A DNA stretch of 64,000 nucleotides from Tribonema minus (Eukaryota > Sar > Xanthophyceae > Tribonematales > Tribonemataceae), in contig JAFCMP010000246.1 in the NCBI GenBank assembly GCA_017506865.1, positions 434,001 to 498,000 on the forward strand. Direction: 5' to 3'. The translations under genes and the position numbers were made by a program. How positions within the stretch are numbered: the stretch's first letter is position 1; each line of letters starts with the position of its first letter. This document shows positions 10,102 to 21,670 of the stretch, piece by piece. The notes under the pieces were generated by a model, which saw nothing but the letters and a program-made list of their open reading frames with translations, was not told the DNA's origin and did no database searches.

Positions 10102-13100
10102 TCATGCCGCCCGGCGCTTGGGGATGTTGGCCAGGTTGCCGACGGCCTTCTTTGCTGGCGCTGCTGCAAAGTGCAGGGGAGAGAACCATATGAGTACACA
10201 GAGTGGACAGGTCAAGACACGAAACGACGATGCACCCCTCTGGAGCCTTTAAACCAATTGCTGAGCCAATAAGGGCATGTAAAGGGCGCCCAACATGGAG
10301 CAAGCGTGCAGCTCTATAGTGCCTGATCCCTGTTGCAACATTTCAGGTTCTTAAAGCGAAAGCCAAACGTCGACGTGAAACGGCAAGGGCAGGTTGGTCA
10401 CGACACATGGTGGCCGCATGCTAGGCAGCATCGGTGACGCGGGAGGGGGCTGCTGCCGGGCAGCGACCGACGCGTGAAATAGCGGCACGGCCAGGCAATG
10501 CAGCTGCGATCCGACGCGACTTCGGCTGTTCCTGCGGCTCTGATAAGAGCCGACGGGTACGATAAGCACGCCATGGCCGCTGTGCAGATAAGCACGCAAT
10601 GGCCGCTGCACAGTGCTCAGCGCTGCAGCCGCCAAGGCCTGACACGGTTGAACTTCAAAGCGGCAGCGCAGCTGCGCGCTGACAGACAGCTGGCCGCACG
10701 TACACGTGCAGCGCGACACACGGGCGCGTCATTGCATCAGCAGCGCTCAGCGCTGACAGTTGTGGTCATCGCTGGAGCAGCACACACAAGCCGGGGACCT
10801 CATTTGCGCAGCGGCCACAAGCCTTGTTTGGCAGCATCAATGTCACAGTCAAATCGAATCACCACCTATGCCATGGCTGCACGCGCCGACAGCTGCCCGC
10901 GCAAATGAACAACAGCGCAACAGCAGTTACCGTCACTGACTGCCGTAGGCACCACCGAAACGTTGATGTGAACTCAAGTTGAGCGCTGCTGCGTGCTCAC
11001 CTGCGCGTGCGGGCGCGGCGGACCTGACGGGGGCGGGCGCCGCGGCGACGACGGCTGCAGCAGCAAGTTCAAGTTGAAGAGAGCAGGGAGGGAAGCGTGA
11101 GAGTCGGCATCAGGCGCTGGTCCACAAGGCATGGATCAAGCAACAACCGAGCCTGAGGTGGACACCGCACGAGGTACGAGGCGCGCAGCGCGCACTACGC
11201 CTCGCGGCGGCCGCACAAAGCGCACACCAGGTGCATCAACAATCAGCTCTGCGCTCTGGCGCAAGACTCGCCTTCAGCTGCCTCGGAAAGCACGCCAACA
11301 CCACCTTCAACTGCAGAGCCCCGTGTCCCAGTTCATACTCAACTGCTACATCCTCAACAGCAAATAACAACTGCATTTTTGGCTGGCGTGCACTCACCCT
11401 TGCAGCCTGGGGTGGCGGCCTTCGGCGCGGCCTTCGCAGCGCCTGCAGCCTTGTTGACCATGAGCTTGACGGGCTTGAGCGCCGCACGCCAACAGCTACT
11501 TCAACTGATTCCCAGTGCAGAGTCGTCCTGAGCAGCTTCGGTGACTCGGGCGACTTGAATGAAAGCACCCCAACTGCTACTCCACAGCAAAAAACAATTG
11601 TATTTATAGCGGAAACTCACCCTTGGCGGCCTGGGTGGCGGCCTTCGGCGCGGCCTTCGCGGCGCTTGCGGCCTTGGTGACCGTGAGCTTGACGGGCTTG
11701 GGCGCCGCCTTCACGGCCGCCTGCGCCTTCGCAGGGGCAGCCTTGACCGCCGCCTCCACCTTTGCGGGGGCGGACTTGATGGCGGCGGGCGCTGCAGAGC
11801 CAAACAGCATGTTACAGGGCGCTTGTTAGCAGCTGAGTGCGGTGCAGCAGCATGGGGTGTGGGGGGTGTCGGTGCTTGAGAAAATTGGCAGCGCCCTGAG
11901 CGTGCTACTGCTATTGACGTGCTGAGTGCGGCTTTTGCGGCTTGGGGGGGGGGGGGGGGGGTTGGCGGCAGCGGGTGCTGTTCGAAATAAGGCATGCCAC
12001 AGAGGCTTATCAGCAGCCGAGTCTCCGATGGTGTGCAGCATCATGTACGTAGGCAGTCCTTCGTACGTAGGCGGAAGGGCTGGTGAGTGTTGAAGTGGAA
12101 CGTCGCGGCCTCAGGGTGATTGCTGCTTATCATTAGCTTCGATTCAGCAAGCGCAGCCGCTGTAGACCTTGAGGTGTGTCCTGCTGAGCCGTGACAGCTC
12201 TGCAGAAGAACGTTAATAGCACCACGCTCCCACTTCGATGATCATCAGTGTTTGTATTGGGTGCGGCCATCTTTCACAGCCCGCGAGGTGTGTCGTGCTG
12301 AGGCGTGGCATTATTGGCAGAAGCGCGTTAATAGTGGCTCGCTCTATACGCCACTGTCGCGCACACACCCTCAGAGAACGAGTCTATCTCATTCATGAGA
12401 AGAGTGCCTTCAGATGGCGGAGCAAGGATAGGCCAGGCACAGGTGCCAAAGCGATCTTTTGACGACAGCGGCTGCTGCGACAGCCTTCGCAGTTGTTGCA
12501 ACGGCTGCTTCGACGGCGGCGGGCGCGATGTGCTGAAGGCGGCATGAAGCAGCGGCCGTTGACTGTAAGAAGGCCTAGATGCCAGCGAACGCCAGTACAA
12601 ACAGCTACCGAGCGCCTGTGCCGCTAGGACACATGGAGCGAGGGCAAAACGTGGTCTTGCGGCAGTTACACGAGGTCCTGGCGGGTGCGGCATTGATCGG
12701 CATGTCACCGCCCGAACCTCAACAGCAACCTCAACCGTGACGCTACTGTGCCCCCTTGCGCTGCGCTAACACGCGCTCCGTCACTTGGGAAGTTGGGGGG
12801 ATTGTCTGGCCCGCCAAGATGTACGGTCTGGATGTAGCCATTAAAAACTCTAGAGACAAAAAGCTGATCAATCTGCAAGAGACGCTAGCACTGGGAGAGA
12901 GGAGGAGGGTCTCTCACTTCAAGTGAGAGGGTCTGATTGCGAATTGATTAGCTTTTTGTCCTTAGAGTTCTTGATGGCTACACCCAGACCGTACATCTTG
13001 GCGGGCTCCAACAATCCCCCCCGCCCCCGTCCACTGATGCTGCGTGTAATGCGCTATACACACAGCACGCTGCAGTCGCCTAGAACCCAGCAGCCTGGAC

Positions 13101-16100
13101 ACGCGTTCATCAGGAATCGCATTGTAGCTGCGTGTGGCTTTCGGCCTGCCGCGTGCAACGTCACCGCATACGCATCGAGGCGTCTGTGAGCAGCCTGCAG
13201 GTCCTGCGACAGCGCATCATGCTAAAAACTCATATGACCCCCCCATCTTCTGCTGCTGCACGTGATGCGCTATACGCACAGCACGCTGAAGTCGCGTAGA
13301 ACACAGCAGCCCGGGCACGCAGTCGTCGGGCACCGCATCATAGCTGCGCGTGGCTTTCGGCCTGCTGCATGCAACGTCACTGCGTACGCATCGAGGCGTC
13401 TGTGAGCAGCCTGCAGGGCCTGCGACTGCAGCGCGCATCACGCTAAAAACTCAGACAACCCCCCCATCTTCCAATGCTGCATGTGACGCGCCATACGCAC
13501 AGCACGCTGAAGGCGCCTAGAACACAGCGCGCAGCACGCTGGCACTTACCCTTGGGCGCGACGGACTTGACGGCAGCCTCCACCTTAGCGGGCGCGGCCT
13601 TAACGGCGGCAGGCGCTGTTGAGCAAACACCAAGTCACACAGGGCTTGTCAGCAACTGAGACCTTGAAAAAGAGCAAATGTCTGAAAGGTCTAGTCTAGG
13701 CTTTAGGTGAAGTATAATATATATGGAACCGCAGTGCGTTGAGCGAGCAGCAAGCCACAGGGCGTGTGAGCAGCTGAGCCTCTGAGATAGGGATTGGCAA
13801 ACGTCTGAGAGGTTCTGGGCTCAAGGTGCATCAGTGTGCAGTTAGAGTGCGTTGGCCAAAGACAAGTCACACAGGGCGTGTCAGCAGCTGAGCCTCTGGG
13901 AGAGGACCTGGCAGATGTCTGAGAGCCCGTGGGCTTGAGGTGAAGTATTGTTGGTGGAAGGCACTTGCGGCGAACCATCCCTTGCCACCTAGAGCTCTAC
14001 GATCTCTTGATTCGTTTTCATTCAGTATCTGGAATCAGAATGCGTCGGGCAAACACCAAGGCACATGGGGCTCGTCAGCAGCTGACGCTGACTCAACAGA
14101 GCGGACTTCAAGCAGTAGCGGCGATTTGACCGCATGTCATAGCGCCATGTGTGGCTTCAACATGACAGCGTCTCGCTCCGTCGCAGAGACGGCCTTGACG
14201 GCGGCAGCGGTACGCGTTGAGCATCATCGAGCAGAGGCGGGCGTCTGCCACAACTGCAATGTGCTCGGCGCAAGGGCAGTGTACCAAGCGCGTGTACCAT
14301 TGGCGCAACCAATGGGTTAGATAGGAGGAAGTGAACCTGACCGCAGTGATCGTGTGGACCATGTGCGCGCCCCTGCCCTAATCCTACCCCCCCCCCTCCT
14401 CAACCACAATTCAGTCTGACCCTATCCCCAGCGCACACGCTTGATCGTACGCAACAGACCGCAATCGCATCACTAAAGACAACGCGCTGCGCATCACGCT
14501 GGCGCTTACCCTTGCGGATTGTCGCCTTGGGGGGCGTGACAAACTTGGCGGCGGCCTCCCCCTTAACGGCCACAGCCTTGGGGGCTGTACATACATATAA
14601 ATATACATGAACATGAATGTATGTATATGTATTATCTGTAACTATACACAACCAACAACAGCATGAAAATGCATGAAACGGTGCGTGCCTCGTGCGCGCA
14701 CTCACCCTTGGGAAGTGTCGCCTTGGGCGGCGTGACAGACTTGGCGGCGGACTCCACCTTGGCGGCCACGGCCTTGGGCGCGGCGGGGGCTGCGGTGCCA
14801 AATGGCATGTCACAGGGGGCTTATTAGCAGCTGAAAGACTTGAGTGGTGCAGCATCATGAGATGGGGGAATGTCGGTGCGTGAGGTAATTGGCAACGCCC
14901 TGATCTTCAAGTTACTATCGTTACGGATGTGCTGAGCGCGGACTTGACGGCAGACTTCACCTTAGTTGCCACGGCCTCGGGGGCGGCGGGCGCTGTTCGG
15001 CAAATGGCACGCACGCCGCCAGCGCGGGCTTATCTTGTCAGCAATCCAGTCACAAAAAACATGCCCGGTGTGATGCAGCACAAAGAGGTTGGGGATTGCT
15101 GCAATGTCTGGATGACACATGGCAAGGCCTTGTTGCAAGAGGGCCTCGTTTCACTGTTCGGCAAATGGCACGACACCAAGGATGCAGTACATGGTGTCTG
15201 CTTGTTCGAAATGTCGTTGACTGTGATGACGACGGTAGTGGGGAGTGAGTTGAGAATTGAATCGGCGCTTGAGAATAATAACATTTGACACATGGCAAAG
15301 CCTCATTGCAGAAGGGGCTCGTCGGCAAACGAAGAGTCCGAGTAAAGTTGGGGTTGGGGTGAGGGTTAGGGTTAGCCTTGCGCTCAGCGCTTTCATTTCA
15401 TGAATTAGGGTCAGGGTTGCCTTGAGCTCAGCGCTTTATTTCATCAAGCACTGCGGCGTACTGAGAGTTGATGGGGGTCTGATGATGGAATAGCGATACC
15501 TGGGGCTCAAAGCTACCGCTGCATGAAGCAAACATGGCTTTCTTAATTACAATCATCGTCGAGTGATGTATTGTATGGAGGTGAAGCACTCGGTCACGGC
15601 GTTTGCGCGCAGACTCAGCTTGCGCAGCCTTGACGTCAGTCAACCCTATCTCTACAATACGACCCTCATGTCATTTCTAACCCATCCCTTGCCCTACTCC
15701 TGACCCACACAAAACCCTACTCCATCCCCTACATGTATGTGCACACCGTGCATACGACAAGGTGAAGTTCGTCAGCCACAACGCTCAGCGCCCGCGGGTA
15801 CTCACCCCTGAGGATCATTGCCTTGGGCGCCTTTGCGGGGGCAGCCTTGACCGCCGCCTCCACCTTTGCAGGGGCGGACTTGACAGCGGCCTGCACCTTA
15901 GCGGCCTGCACCTTTGCGGCGGCAGGCGCTGTGTGGCGATCGGCGCATCACAATGAGGGCTTTGTCAGCAAACTTGATTGTTTCAACTGGAGAAGGGGGC
16001 GGCAGGCGCTGTGTGGCGATCGGCGCGTCACAATGAGGGCTTGTCAGCAAGGTAACTCATGTAATCTGCATGTGGCGTCAAGCAGCCTCATAAACGTACT

Positions 16101-19100
16101 TCGAAGTATATATAGGCATGCCGCCGAATGATTGAGCGAAAAGGCGAGGTCAACTCGCCTTGCGCAGCCACGACGTGAACCTTGTCTCCACTCAAAACCC
16201 TAATGTCACTCTCTACCCCCTCCCCCCCCCCCCCCCCTCAAAAAAGTACGCTAGCACTATCCCTATTTCGGACCCAGAACCCCGCTCCCCGCCTAATCAC
16301 TGCGAGCCATGGCCTACCCTGAGCCAAATCTGAGACCAATGCCCAGCGCGTGCACGCGACACACGCGACAAGGCTGAAGTGAATTGAAGTTTATCAACCA
16401 CAACGCTCAGCGTGACTGTACTCACCCTTGGGGATCGTCACCTTAAGGGGGGTCACCTTGGGCGCGGCGGCCTTTACTGCAGCCTCCACCTTAGCGGGCG
16501 CGGCCTTCGCAGCAGCGACCACTGCAGACGCGGCAGTTGCAGACACGGTCGGCTGAGCACTTCCATCAAATGCAAATCTACTACTACTGTACCCCTTCAT
16601 ATAGATATCTCCAGAGTGGACAAGTGCGCACGTCACCCCCAGCACACCTGCTACACAACACGCGCGCTGCCACGGCCTTTGCCGCCGCGACCACTGCAGA
16701 CCTGGCAGTTGCAGAACATGGTCCGATAACCACTGCGCGTGTGTAGTCCGGAACACCTCAGAGCACGCGCTGTCACTGTCACAGCACCCAGCCAATAATT
16801 GGGAAGGTTCGCGCCGTGACGTGGTGGCACGGCCGCGGTGTCTTAGGGTTAGGGTTAGGGTAGGTAGGATTAGGGTTAGGGTTAGCCTGAGTGCTGTGCG
16901 CGTGTAAGCGTGGCATCTCGAGAAGCGCACGCCGCGTGCCGCGCTGTCGCAGCCCGAGGCAATCGGGGCGTTGCGTCGCGAGACACGGTAAAAACGCAGC
17001 AGCAGGCGCGCTGCCGACTCGCAGTAGTCGATGCCAGCCCCAACCCTAATCCCAAACCTAACCCTAATTGTGGCCGGGAGCTGCTTCTCACCGCATGCAA
17101 TGCAAGCATTGTCGGCGAGCCTCGCAGCATGCGCACGATGATGCGGCAGCACGTGTGGCTGAGCACTGACATGAGCGCGCGCTGCTGGTGGATACGCACG
17201 CGCACAGCGCCGACCTTCCATGACAACATGCTTAAACAAACGAGATCGTTACGGGTGAGGGCAGCACACAATGCCGCTGACAGATTTAATCTGCGTTGAC
17301 AGTGTTGAGTGGCTGACAATGCGGAGCGATGGATCAACTGCGCAGTGAACTCGGTAGCGCCAAGTGGCCACTTACCCTTGGGCGCAGCCTTCGCCGCCAC
17401 CACCTTCGGTGCTGCCTTGGGTGCCGCCGCCTTAACTGCAGCCTTGGGGGCAGCCACAGCCGCAGCCGCTGTTAAGACAGAGAGGGGGGGGGGGGGGGCG
17501 AAGAGAGAGGCGGCAATCTGTCATCAGTGCTCAGAGTGCGGCTGGCTGCAGCTGCTCAGCATGTACTGCAATGTAAGCGGAAATCAGTGAAACCTTGCTC
17601 ACCACGGCCACGACTAACCGCCGCAACCCATGAACTTCAACATCAACTTCCTCAGCACACAAAAGGCGGCCCGCACAGGAAGGGGATGTTTCTGTTGTGC
17701 ACCCTTGCCCTTGAGGCCGTCACCGATGTCCGCCTTGCCCGCGATCTTCTTGGCAAACCTAATTTACTTCAACTTCAACATCACAACAACGACCGAACGT
17801 ATGCGACAGAACGTATGCAACTTCGATTTCAACTTCACAACCACAACGCGCAGGTCTCTCGCACACCGACGCACAGCACACAGCGTGAGAGATGCAGCAT
17901 CACACATGCACCCTTGCCTTTGAGGCCCTCGATGCCTGCCCTGCCCGCCATCTCCTTGTCGAAACGAGCACCAACCGACTGTAACTTCAACCTCAACATG
18001 AACACCACAGACCGATCCCCAGGCACGCACCCTTGTCCTTGAGGCCCTCGGCGATGCCCGCCTTCCCCGCAATATCCTTGTCCAAACAGGCACAACCTAC
18101 ACTGTGACTTTAACTTCAACATTACAACCCCCAGCACGCACCTTGTCCTTGAGGCCCTCGGCGATGCCCGCCTTGCCCGCAACCTCCATGTCAAATCAAG
18201 CACTGATCCTACTGTAACTTCAACATCAACATGAACATCACAGACCGATCCCCAGGCACGCACCCTTGCCCTTGAGGCCCTCGACGATGCCCGCCTTGCC
18301 CGCAATCTCCTTGGCGAACGGCACGAGCGTGCCGTCGTTGGCCTTGGTCAGCACGCCCGCGCCGACCACCGCGGCGCCGGGCGCGAGCACCAGCAGCGGC
18401 ACCGCGAGGAACGCCTGCAGCGCGATGGCGCCGATCGAGTCGTCCGGTATCGCGGCGATCGCGGCGAGCCCCGCCACAACGCTCAGCGCGGCGCCGGTGA
18501 GCAGCGCGCTGGGGGGTATGTCGAGCGCTGCCGCGGCGAGGGGGAGCAGCGCGGGGGCCGCCTCGAGGGCCTTGGGCGCGATCGCGAGGAGGTCGGGCGA
18601 GAGCTCTTTGCCGAGCGCGATGGCGTCGATGTCGTCCAGGAAGGGGAGCGCGGCCTCGAGGTCGCGCAGCGTGAGGCCCGCGCGCTCGAGCTTGGAGAGG
18701 AGGCCGAGGCGCGATGCCTGGGGGTGGCGAGAGGGGGGTGGTGGGGGGGGATTGGTGGTGAGCTGTATAATTTTATAATTTTTTATGGTGGCAAGGGGGG
18801 GGGGGGGGGAGACTGGTGTTGAGTAGAATGATTTATTTTGGCAAGTGAGGTTGTGTGAGGTTGGAAACATGATGCAGGTGAAGGAGGACACAGAAGAGAA
18901 GGACATATGTATGCCCTGTCCCCTCCCCCCCCCCCAAACCCCCAGGTACAACTGCCTGCCCCGCGAGCAGCTCAGCACAGGGAGACGTGTAACTGCCGTA
19001 ATTGCCGACACGCAGTGATTCAGCACACCGCCACGCAGGCAATGAGGGCGCCAGTACCACCTTACAAGAGCGGCTAAGTTGGGGAAACCCAAGGATTTAC

Positions 19101-21670
19101 ATAGCGCAGGGGCGCCAAGCGCAGCTGGCGGCGGCAGCAGCGGCGGCATGCGGTGCAAGCCGCGGAGGCAGCAGCGCAGGCGCAAGCAATGTGGTGGCGC
19201 GAGCAGCGTGCTTCAGCAGCGCTCTAATATGGCAATGCTCATTCGGAGGGCGGGCAAAGGCGGTCACGCAGTTGAGGCGTGCTGCGCGGCCACCAGCACG
19301 CCTCAGCAGCGGTGCGTGAGAAGTGCTCGCAATGATACTTCTGAACGGGACAGTCCACGGCTGCTGCAGCCATTGTTCCAGCGGGAGTGCTGAGGCTACG
19401 TGTGCGTGCGGGCCGCAGCTATCGAGCATGTGCAGCAGCGCGGTGCGCACGCAGCGGAGGCTTCGCACAGTGACCCCATTGAATGCGTCTGCAAGACTGT
19501 GCATGACAGCCAAGAGGTCATGCCCTTCAAATTGTGCATGAATCGCGCCTTTCCTGACCCCATCTCATGCTGAGCTCCGTACGTGCATCACGGCGTGCTT
19601 GACGCTGCCTCAATCTTATCCCGCGAGGTGGTGACAACTGTGGCTGACATGACGCTAGCCCACGCACCGCGGCGTCCTATACATCTCGGAGCTTCCAGTG
19701 ATCACAAGTGCAGTTGCATGCTGCCTGAGGCCGCCGTGTGTGAAGCGCACAACGCTGCACGACACCTGATCGGTGTTTTTGAAAGAAAATTCATTGTGAG
19801 TTGAAGTCCGATAACTGAACCTCACTTCACAGACGTGAAGTTGCTTGTGCGCACCAGGACTCATTAGACACTGCACCGCATTGAGCAGCGAGCCACCAAT
19901 GCATCGCCAGCGCATTGCTCAGGTTGCAGAGAAGCGATCTGGAGCCTATTAGGCACAATCCGTAAGGTCAGCATAACCATGCTATAGTCAATGCACGTTG
20001 CAGTTCTCGCTTCACGGATGTAGCGGGCCACGCAGCGTGGTCATGTATGATCATATGTGTTGCATACACAGCTACTGCTAGAAGGGCACTCTACAGATAT
20101 TGCATTCCATGAAGTGCAGTACCACTTATGTCACAAAGTTTGCGCAGTCCGCCAGGAGCTGTTACAACAATTGCATGAACACTGTGTCCTGGAATGGATG
20201 CCATCACGTGGCCTTGTGAGGTTCAGATGATAACATAGGTCTCACACTGAGCGTTGCTGGTTTAATTAAACTACCACTTTGAAAAAACGTCAACAACATG
20301 TGGACTTGGTTGAAATCTGAATGCAGCTTTGCACGAGCGCGCCCACTGCCCAATGCGAGGCATGCCCGTGCAAGATTCGCTGTCAATGTCAGTCCAGGCG
20401 GATGAGGCTTGGATAAGAAAAAGGGCGACAATGGAACTTCCACAAGGTGCCGTCATCGGCTGGTTTGGTAGCACTGATGCCTCATTCGCTTACTGTATAG
20501 CGCCATACAAGGCGCTTGTGTCAAGGATGAAAATGCCATGGCTCTCCTTATACCAACATAGTGCGTCCAGACTACGGACACCTGGTCTTCGAAACTACAT
20601 CACCAACCCTAGAAACGCTTGCTAGAAGTAGCAGAGTTACCAGGTGTTCGTGATGTTCGGATGGCCGTTACTGCAGCCTTCATCAAATTGAGCCACGGAG
20701 TGTGCAAAAAGAACGTCGCGAAAGAAGATAATGGCAGGGGCTGGCAGCAATTGCAGAACCAGAGGTAATTGGTGTAATAATAAGATGACCACACAAGGAA
20801 GGTGACAACCTCTGCTGATATAGGAAGGTAGCAGGTGCAAGCAGTAAGACCATGATGCGTAAGGCGATGTTTACCTCGTGCTGAATAACGTGTCGATGGA
20901 CAAGCTATGACATTAACGCCTGCCTAGTGAGCTTTGACAGCGTCTCGACGCAGCGAGAATTGCTGTTAAATCTGGTGAATCGTGGACGCGGCTGCCAACA
21001 GCAACGCTTGGGATGCGCGCGATGAATGGGGGGGCCATTCGGTCACACACGAATCGGCGTTGATCCAGGGACATCAGCGCAGCTTCAGCACACCACTGTG
21101 CTGCAAAGCGTATGACCTGTGAAGCGCTTACCGTGGAAAGCAGCTTCAGCTCCTCAGTCTTAATCAGCAGCTCCTGCACGCTCCCTTTGCTCACCGCCAT
21201 GGTCATGCCCCTCCGCGCCACAGCAGGCCGCACGGAGCCTGAAGCAATCAGCAAATTGGAGCAGGCCTTGAGAAGGTGAGGTCAGTGCATTGGAGTCTCG
21301 GCCTTGCCGTGGCGACAGCGTGCACGCTGTCGTATATGCAACGCAGAAAGGCAGCAGTAACGACGCACTTGGTGCGCGGCACATGTACACCCTGCGTGTC
21401 ATGTTTTCGACAGCAACGCAGCACCGCAGCGCAATGCGCAGAGCGCAAATGATGCAATGCGTAGATTCAATCGCCCAGGCGTCCCGCTGACAGCTCTGAT
21501 GCATCATGGCGGTCGGCGCCTTGCATGACGTACGATTGCTTGTGCTATTTGCGGATGATGTCTCGCTCATACTTGTCCCTCTCTCTGTGGGGCGCACCTG
21601 GGACTGCGAATGCATCCGCCGAGGTCGCGCACGCAGCGATGGCAGCGGCAGCGGCGATTGCCTTGACCAT
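10102..21670 (-). CDS. Plastid-targeted DUF1118-like membrane protein with Ala/Lys/Pro repeat tail (12 exons)
   Basis: Exons in transcript order: 21598-21670, 21132-21238, 18264-18717, 17376-17468, 16426-16521, 15806-15928, 14706-14789, 14510-14584, 13550-13615, 11621-11791, 11001-11054, 10102-10163. Every phase matches, giving 485 residues. The start sits in caccATGG. Residues 1-20 form a signal peptide, then ADAFAVP with Phe21, the ASAFAP-type signal of complex plastids, and an Arg-rich transit region. The core (about residues 44-200) has KTEELKLLS, ASRLGLLSKLERAGLTL, IPDDS and two hydrophobic segments (about 131-150 and 155-182). These resemble DUF1118 plastid proteins, whose biochemical role I do not know. 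From residue 212 the tail is built of APAKVEAAVKAAP-like units and ends KRRAA. Exons 4-11 are all phase 1-1, so they can be gained or lost without a frameshift. Gene structure is well supported; function is inferred. Confidence 0.78.
11389..11500 (-). repeat. Donor echo of plastid-protein exon 10
   Basis: A copy of the exon 10 3' end (KPVKLTVTKAA...KAAPKAAT, here KPVKLMVNKAAGAAKAAPKA) with a gtgagt donor. No in-frame acceptor is visible and a stop lies just upstream in that frame, so it is read as an intronic duplicate rather than an exon. Confidence 0.7.
12160..12352. repeat. Tandem duplication of about 120 bp
   Basis: The stretch gaggtgtgtcctgctgag followed by agaagaacgttaatag at 12,172-12,220 recurs as gaggtgtgtcgtgctgag and agaagcgcgttaatag at 12,284-12,335, inside intron 9 of the plastid-protein gene. 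Confidence 0.7.
12455..12535 (-). pseudogene. Decayed repeat exon of the plastid protein
   Basis: On the minus strand this reads APAAVEAAVATTAKAVAAAA, clearly related to the APAKVEAAVKAAPAK units of neighbouring exons. No clean phase-1 acceptor and donor pair flanks it. It is most likely an exon copy that lost its splice sites; a rarely used exon is possible. Confidence 0.5.
12795..13022. repeat. Foldback (inverted-repeat) element, about 230 bp
   Basis: The left arm (12,795-about 12,872: ggggggattgt, gcccgccaagatgtacggtc, tgtagccat, aaaaagct) is matched by its reverse complement in the right arm (about 12,942-13,022). The arms are about 80 bp and nearly perfect; the spacer is about 70 bp and itself contains a small inverted repeat (ctctcacttcaagtgagag). 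It resembles a MITE or foldback transposon without coding capacity, in intron 9 of the plastid-protein gene. Confidence 0.85.
13035..13550. repeat. About 215-bp tandem repeat running into the exon 9 donor
   Basis: Units start near 13,038 (atgctgcgtgtaatgcgc), 13,253 (ctgctgcacgtgatgcgc) and 13,472 (atgctgcatgtgacgcgc). The third is cut off at the donor of exon 9 (13,549). Shared internal blocks include ggctttcggcctgc and tacgcatcgaggcgtctgtg. The repeat is intronic. Confidence 0.85.
13952..14022 (+). repeat. Dispersed repeat family A, copy 1 (partial)
   Basis: Matches the second half of an element of about 115 bp found eight times in the window: ggtggaaggcacttgcgg ... cctagagctctacgatc ... 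gattcgttttcatt. The first half (ccgtggccaatgactgcag) is missing here. Confidence 0.85.
14935..14992 (-). pseudogene. Decayed repeat exon of the plastid protein
   Basis: After an acag acceptor the minus strand reads APAAPEAVATKVKSAVKSAL, a relative of exons 7 and 8. The expected KG|gtgagt end is lost; only a weak gt further on could serve as donor. Flanking intron sequence is shared with the region upstream of exons 7 and 10, so the unit was duplicated as exon plus intron. Confidence 0.5.
15984..16040 (-). repeat. Acceptor echo of plastid-protein exon 6
   Basis: The sequence ggcggcaggcgctgtgtggc followed by gatcggcgcgtcacaatgag repeats the exon 6 boundary at 15,919-15,965 almost base for base, about 70 bp away. 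Confidence 0.85.
16665..16722 (-). repeat. Acceptor echo of plastid-protein exon 5
   Basis: The stretch gcggcctttgccgccgcgac then cactgcagacctggcagttg repeats the exon 5 acceptor region at about 16,501-16,548 with a few changes. Confidence 0.75.
16843..16886. repeat. Interstitial telomere-like repeat (TTAGGG)n
   Basis: Five to six TTAGGG units with one interruption (taggtagga), inside intron 4 of the plastid-protein gene. Shorter copies occur at about 15,366, 27,216-27,238, 37,231-37,256, 48,296-48,326 and 48,719-48,737. Confidence 0.9.
17690..18210 (-). repeat. Echo array of plastid-protein exon 3 3' end (4 copies)
   Basis: The exon 3 end encoding EIAGKAGIVEGLKGKG, with its gtgcgtg donor, recurs four times in the next intron at about 17,698-17,752, 17,915-17,960, 18,031-18,078 and 18,142-18,190, spaced about 110-210 bp. 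Variants include EVAGKAGIAEGLKDK and DIAGKAGIAEGLKDKG. Donor-like gtgcgtg or gtgca is often kept. Using the preceding AAG as acceptor would give the wrong phase, so they do not act as simple cassette exons. Confidence 0.85.
18722..21131. other. Intron 2 of the plastid-protein gene, 2.4 kb
   Basis: Lies between the signal/transit exons and the membrane core. It contains poly-G tracts on the plus strand (C-rich in the transcript) next to the exon 3 acceptor, a low-complexity CGG/CAG patch at about 19,110-19,220, and otherwise no supported gene. Confidence 0.6.

Noticed and set aside
20605-20765. Possible plus-strand exon in the large intron of the plastid-protein gene (AELPGVRDVRMAVTAAFIK...)
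   Set aside because: No recognised family, start or convincing flanking splice sites, and it is opposite to the host gene; left unannotated.
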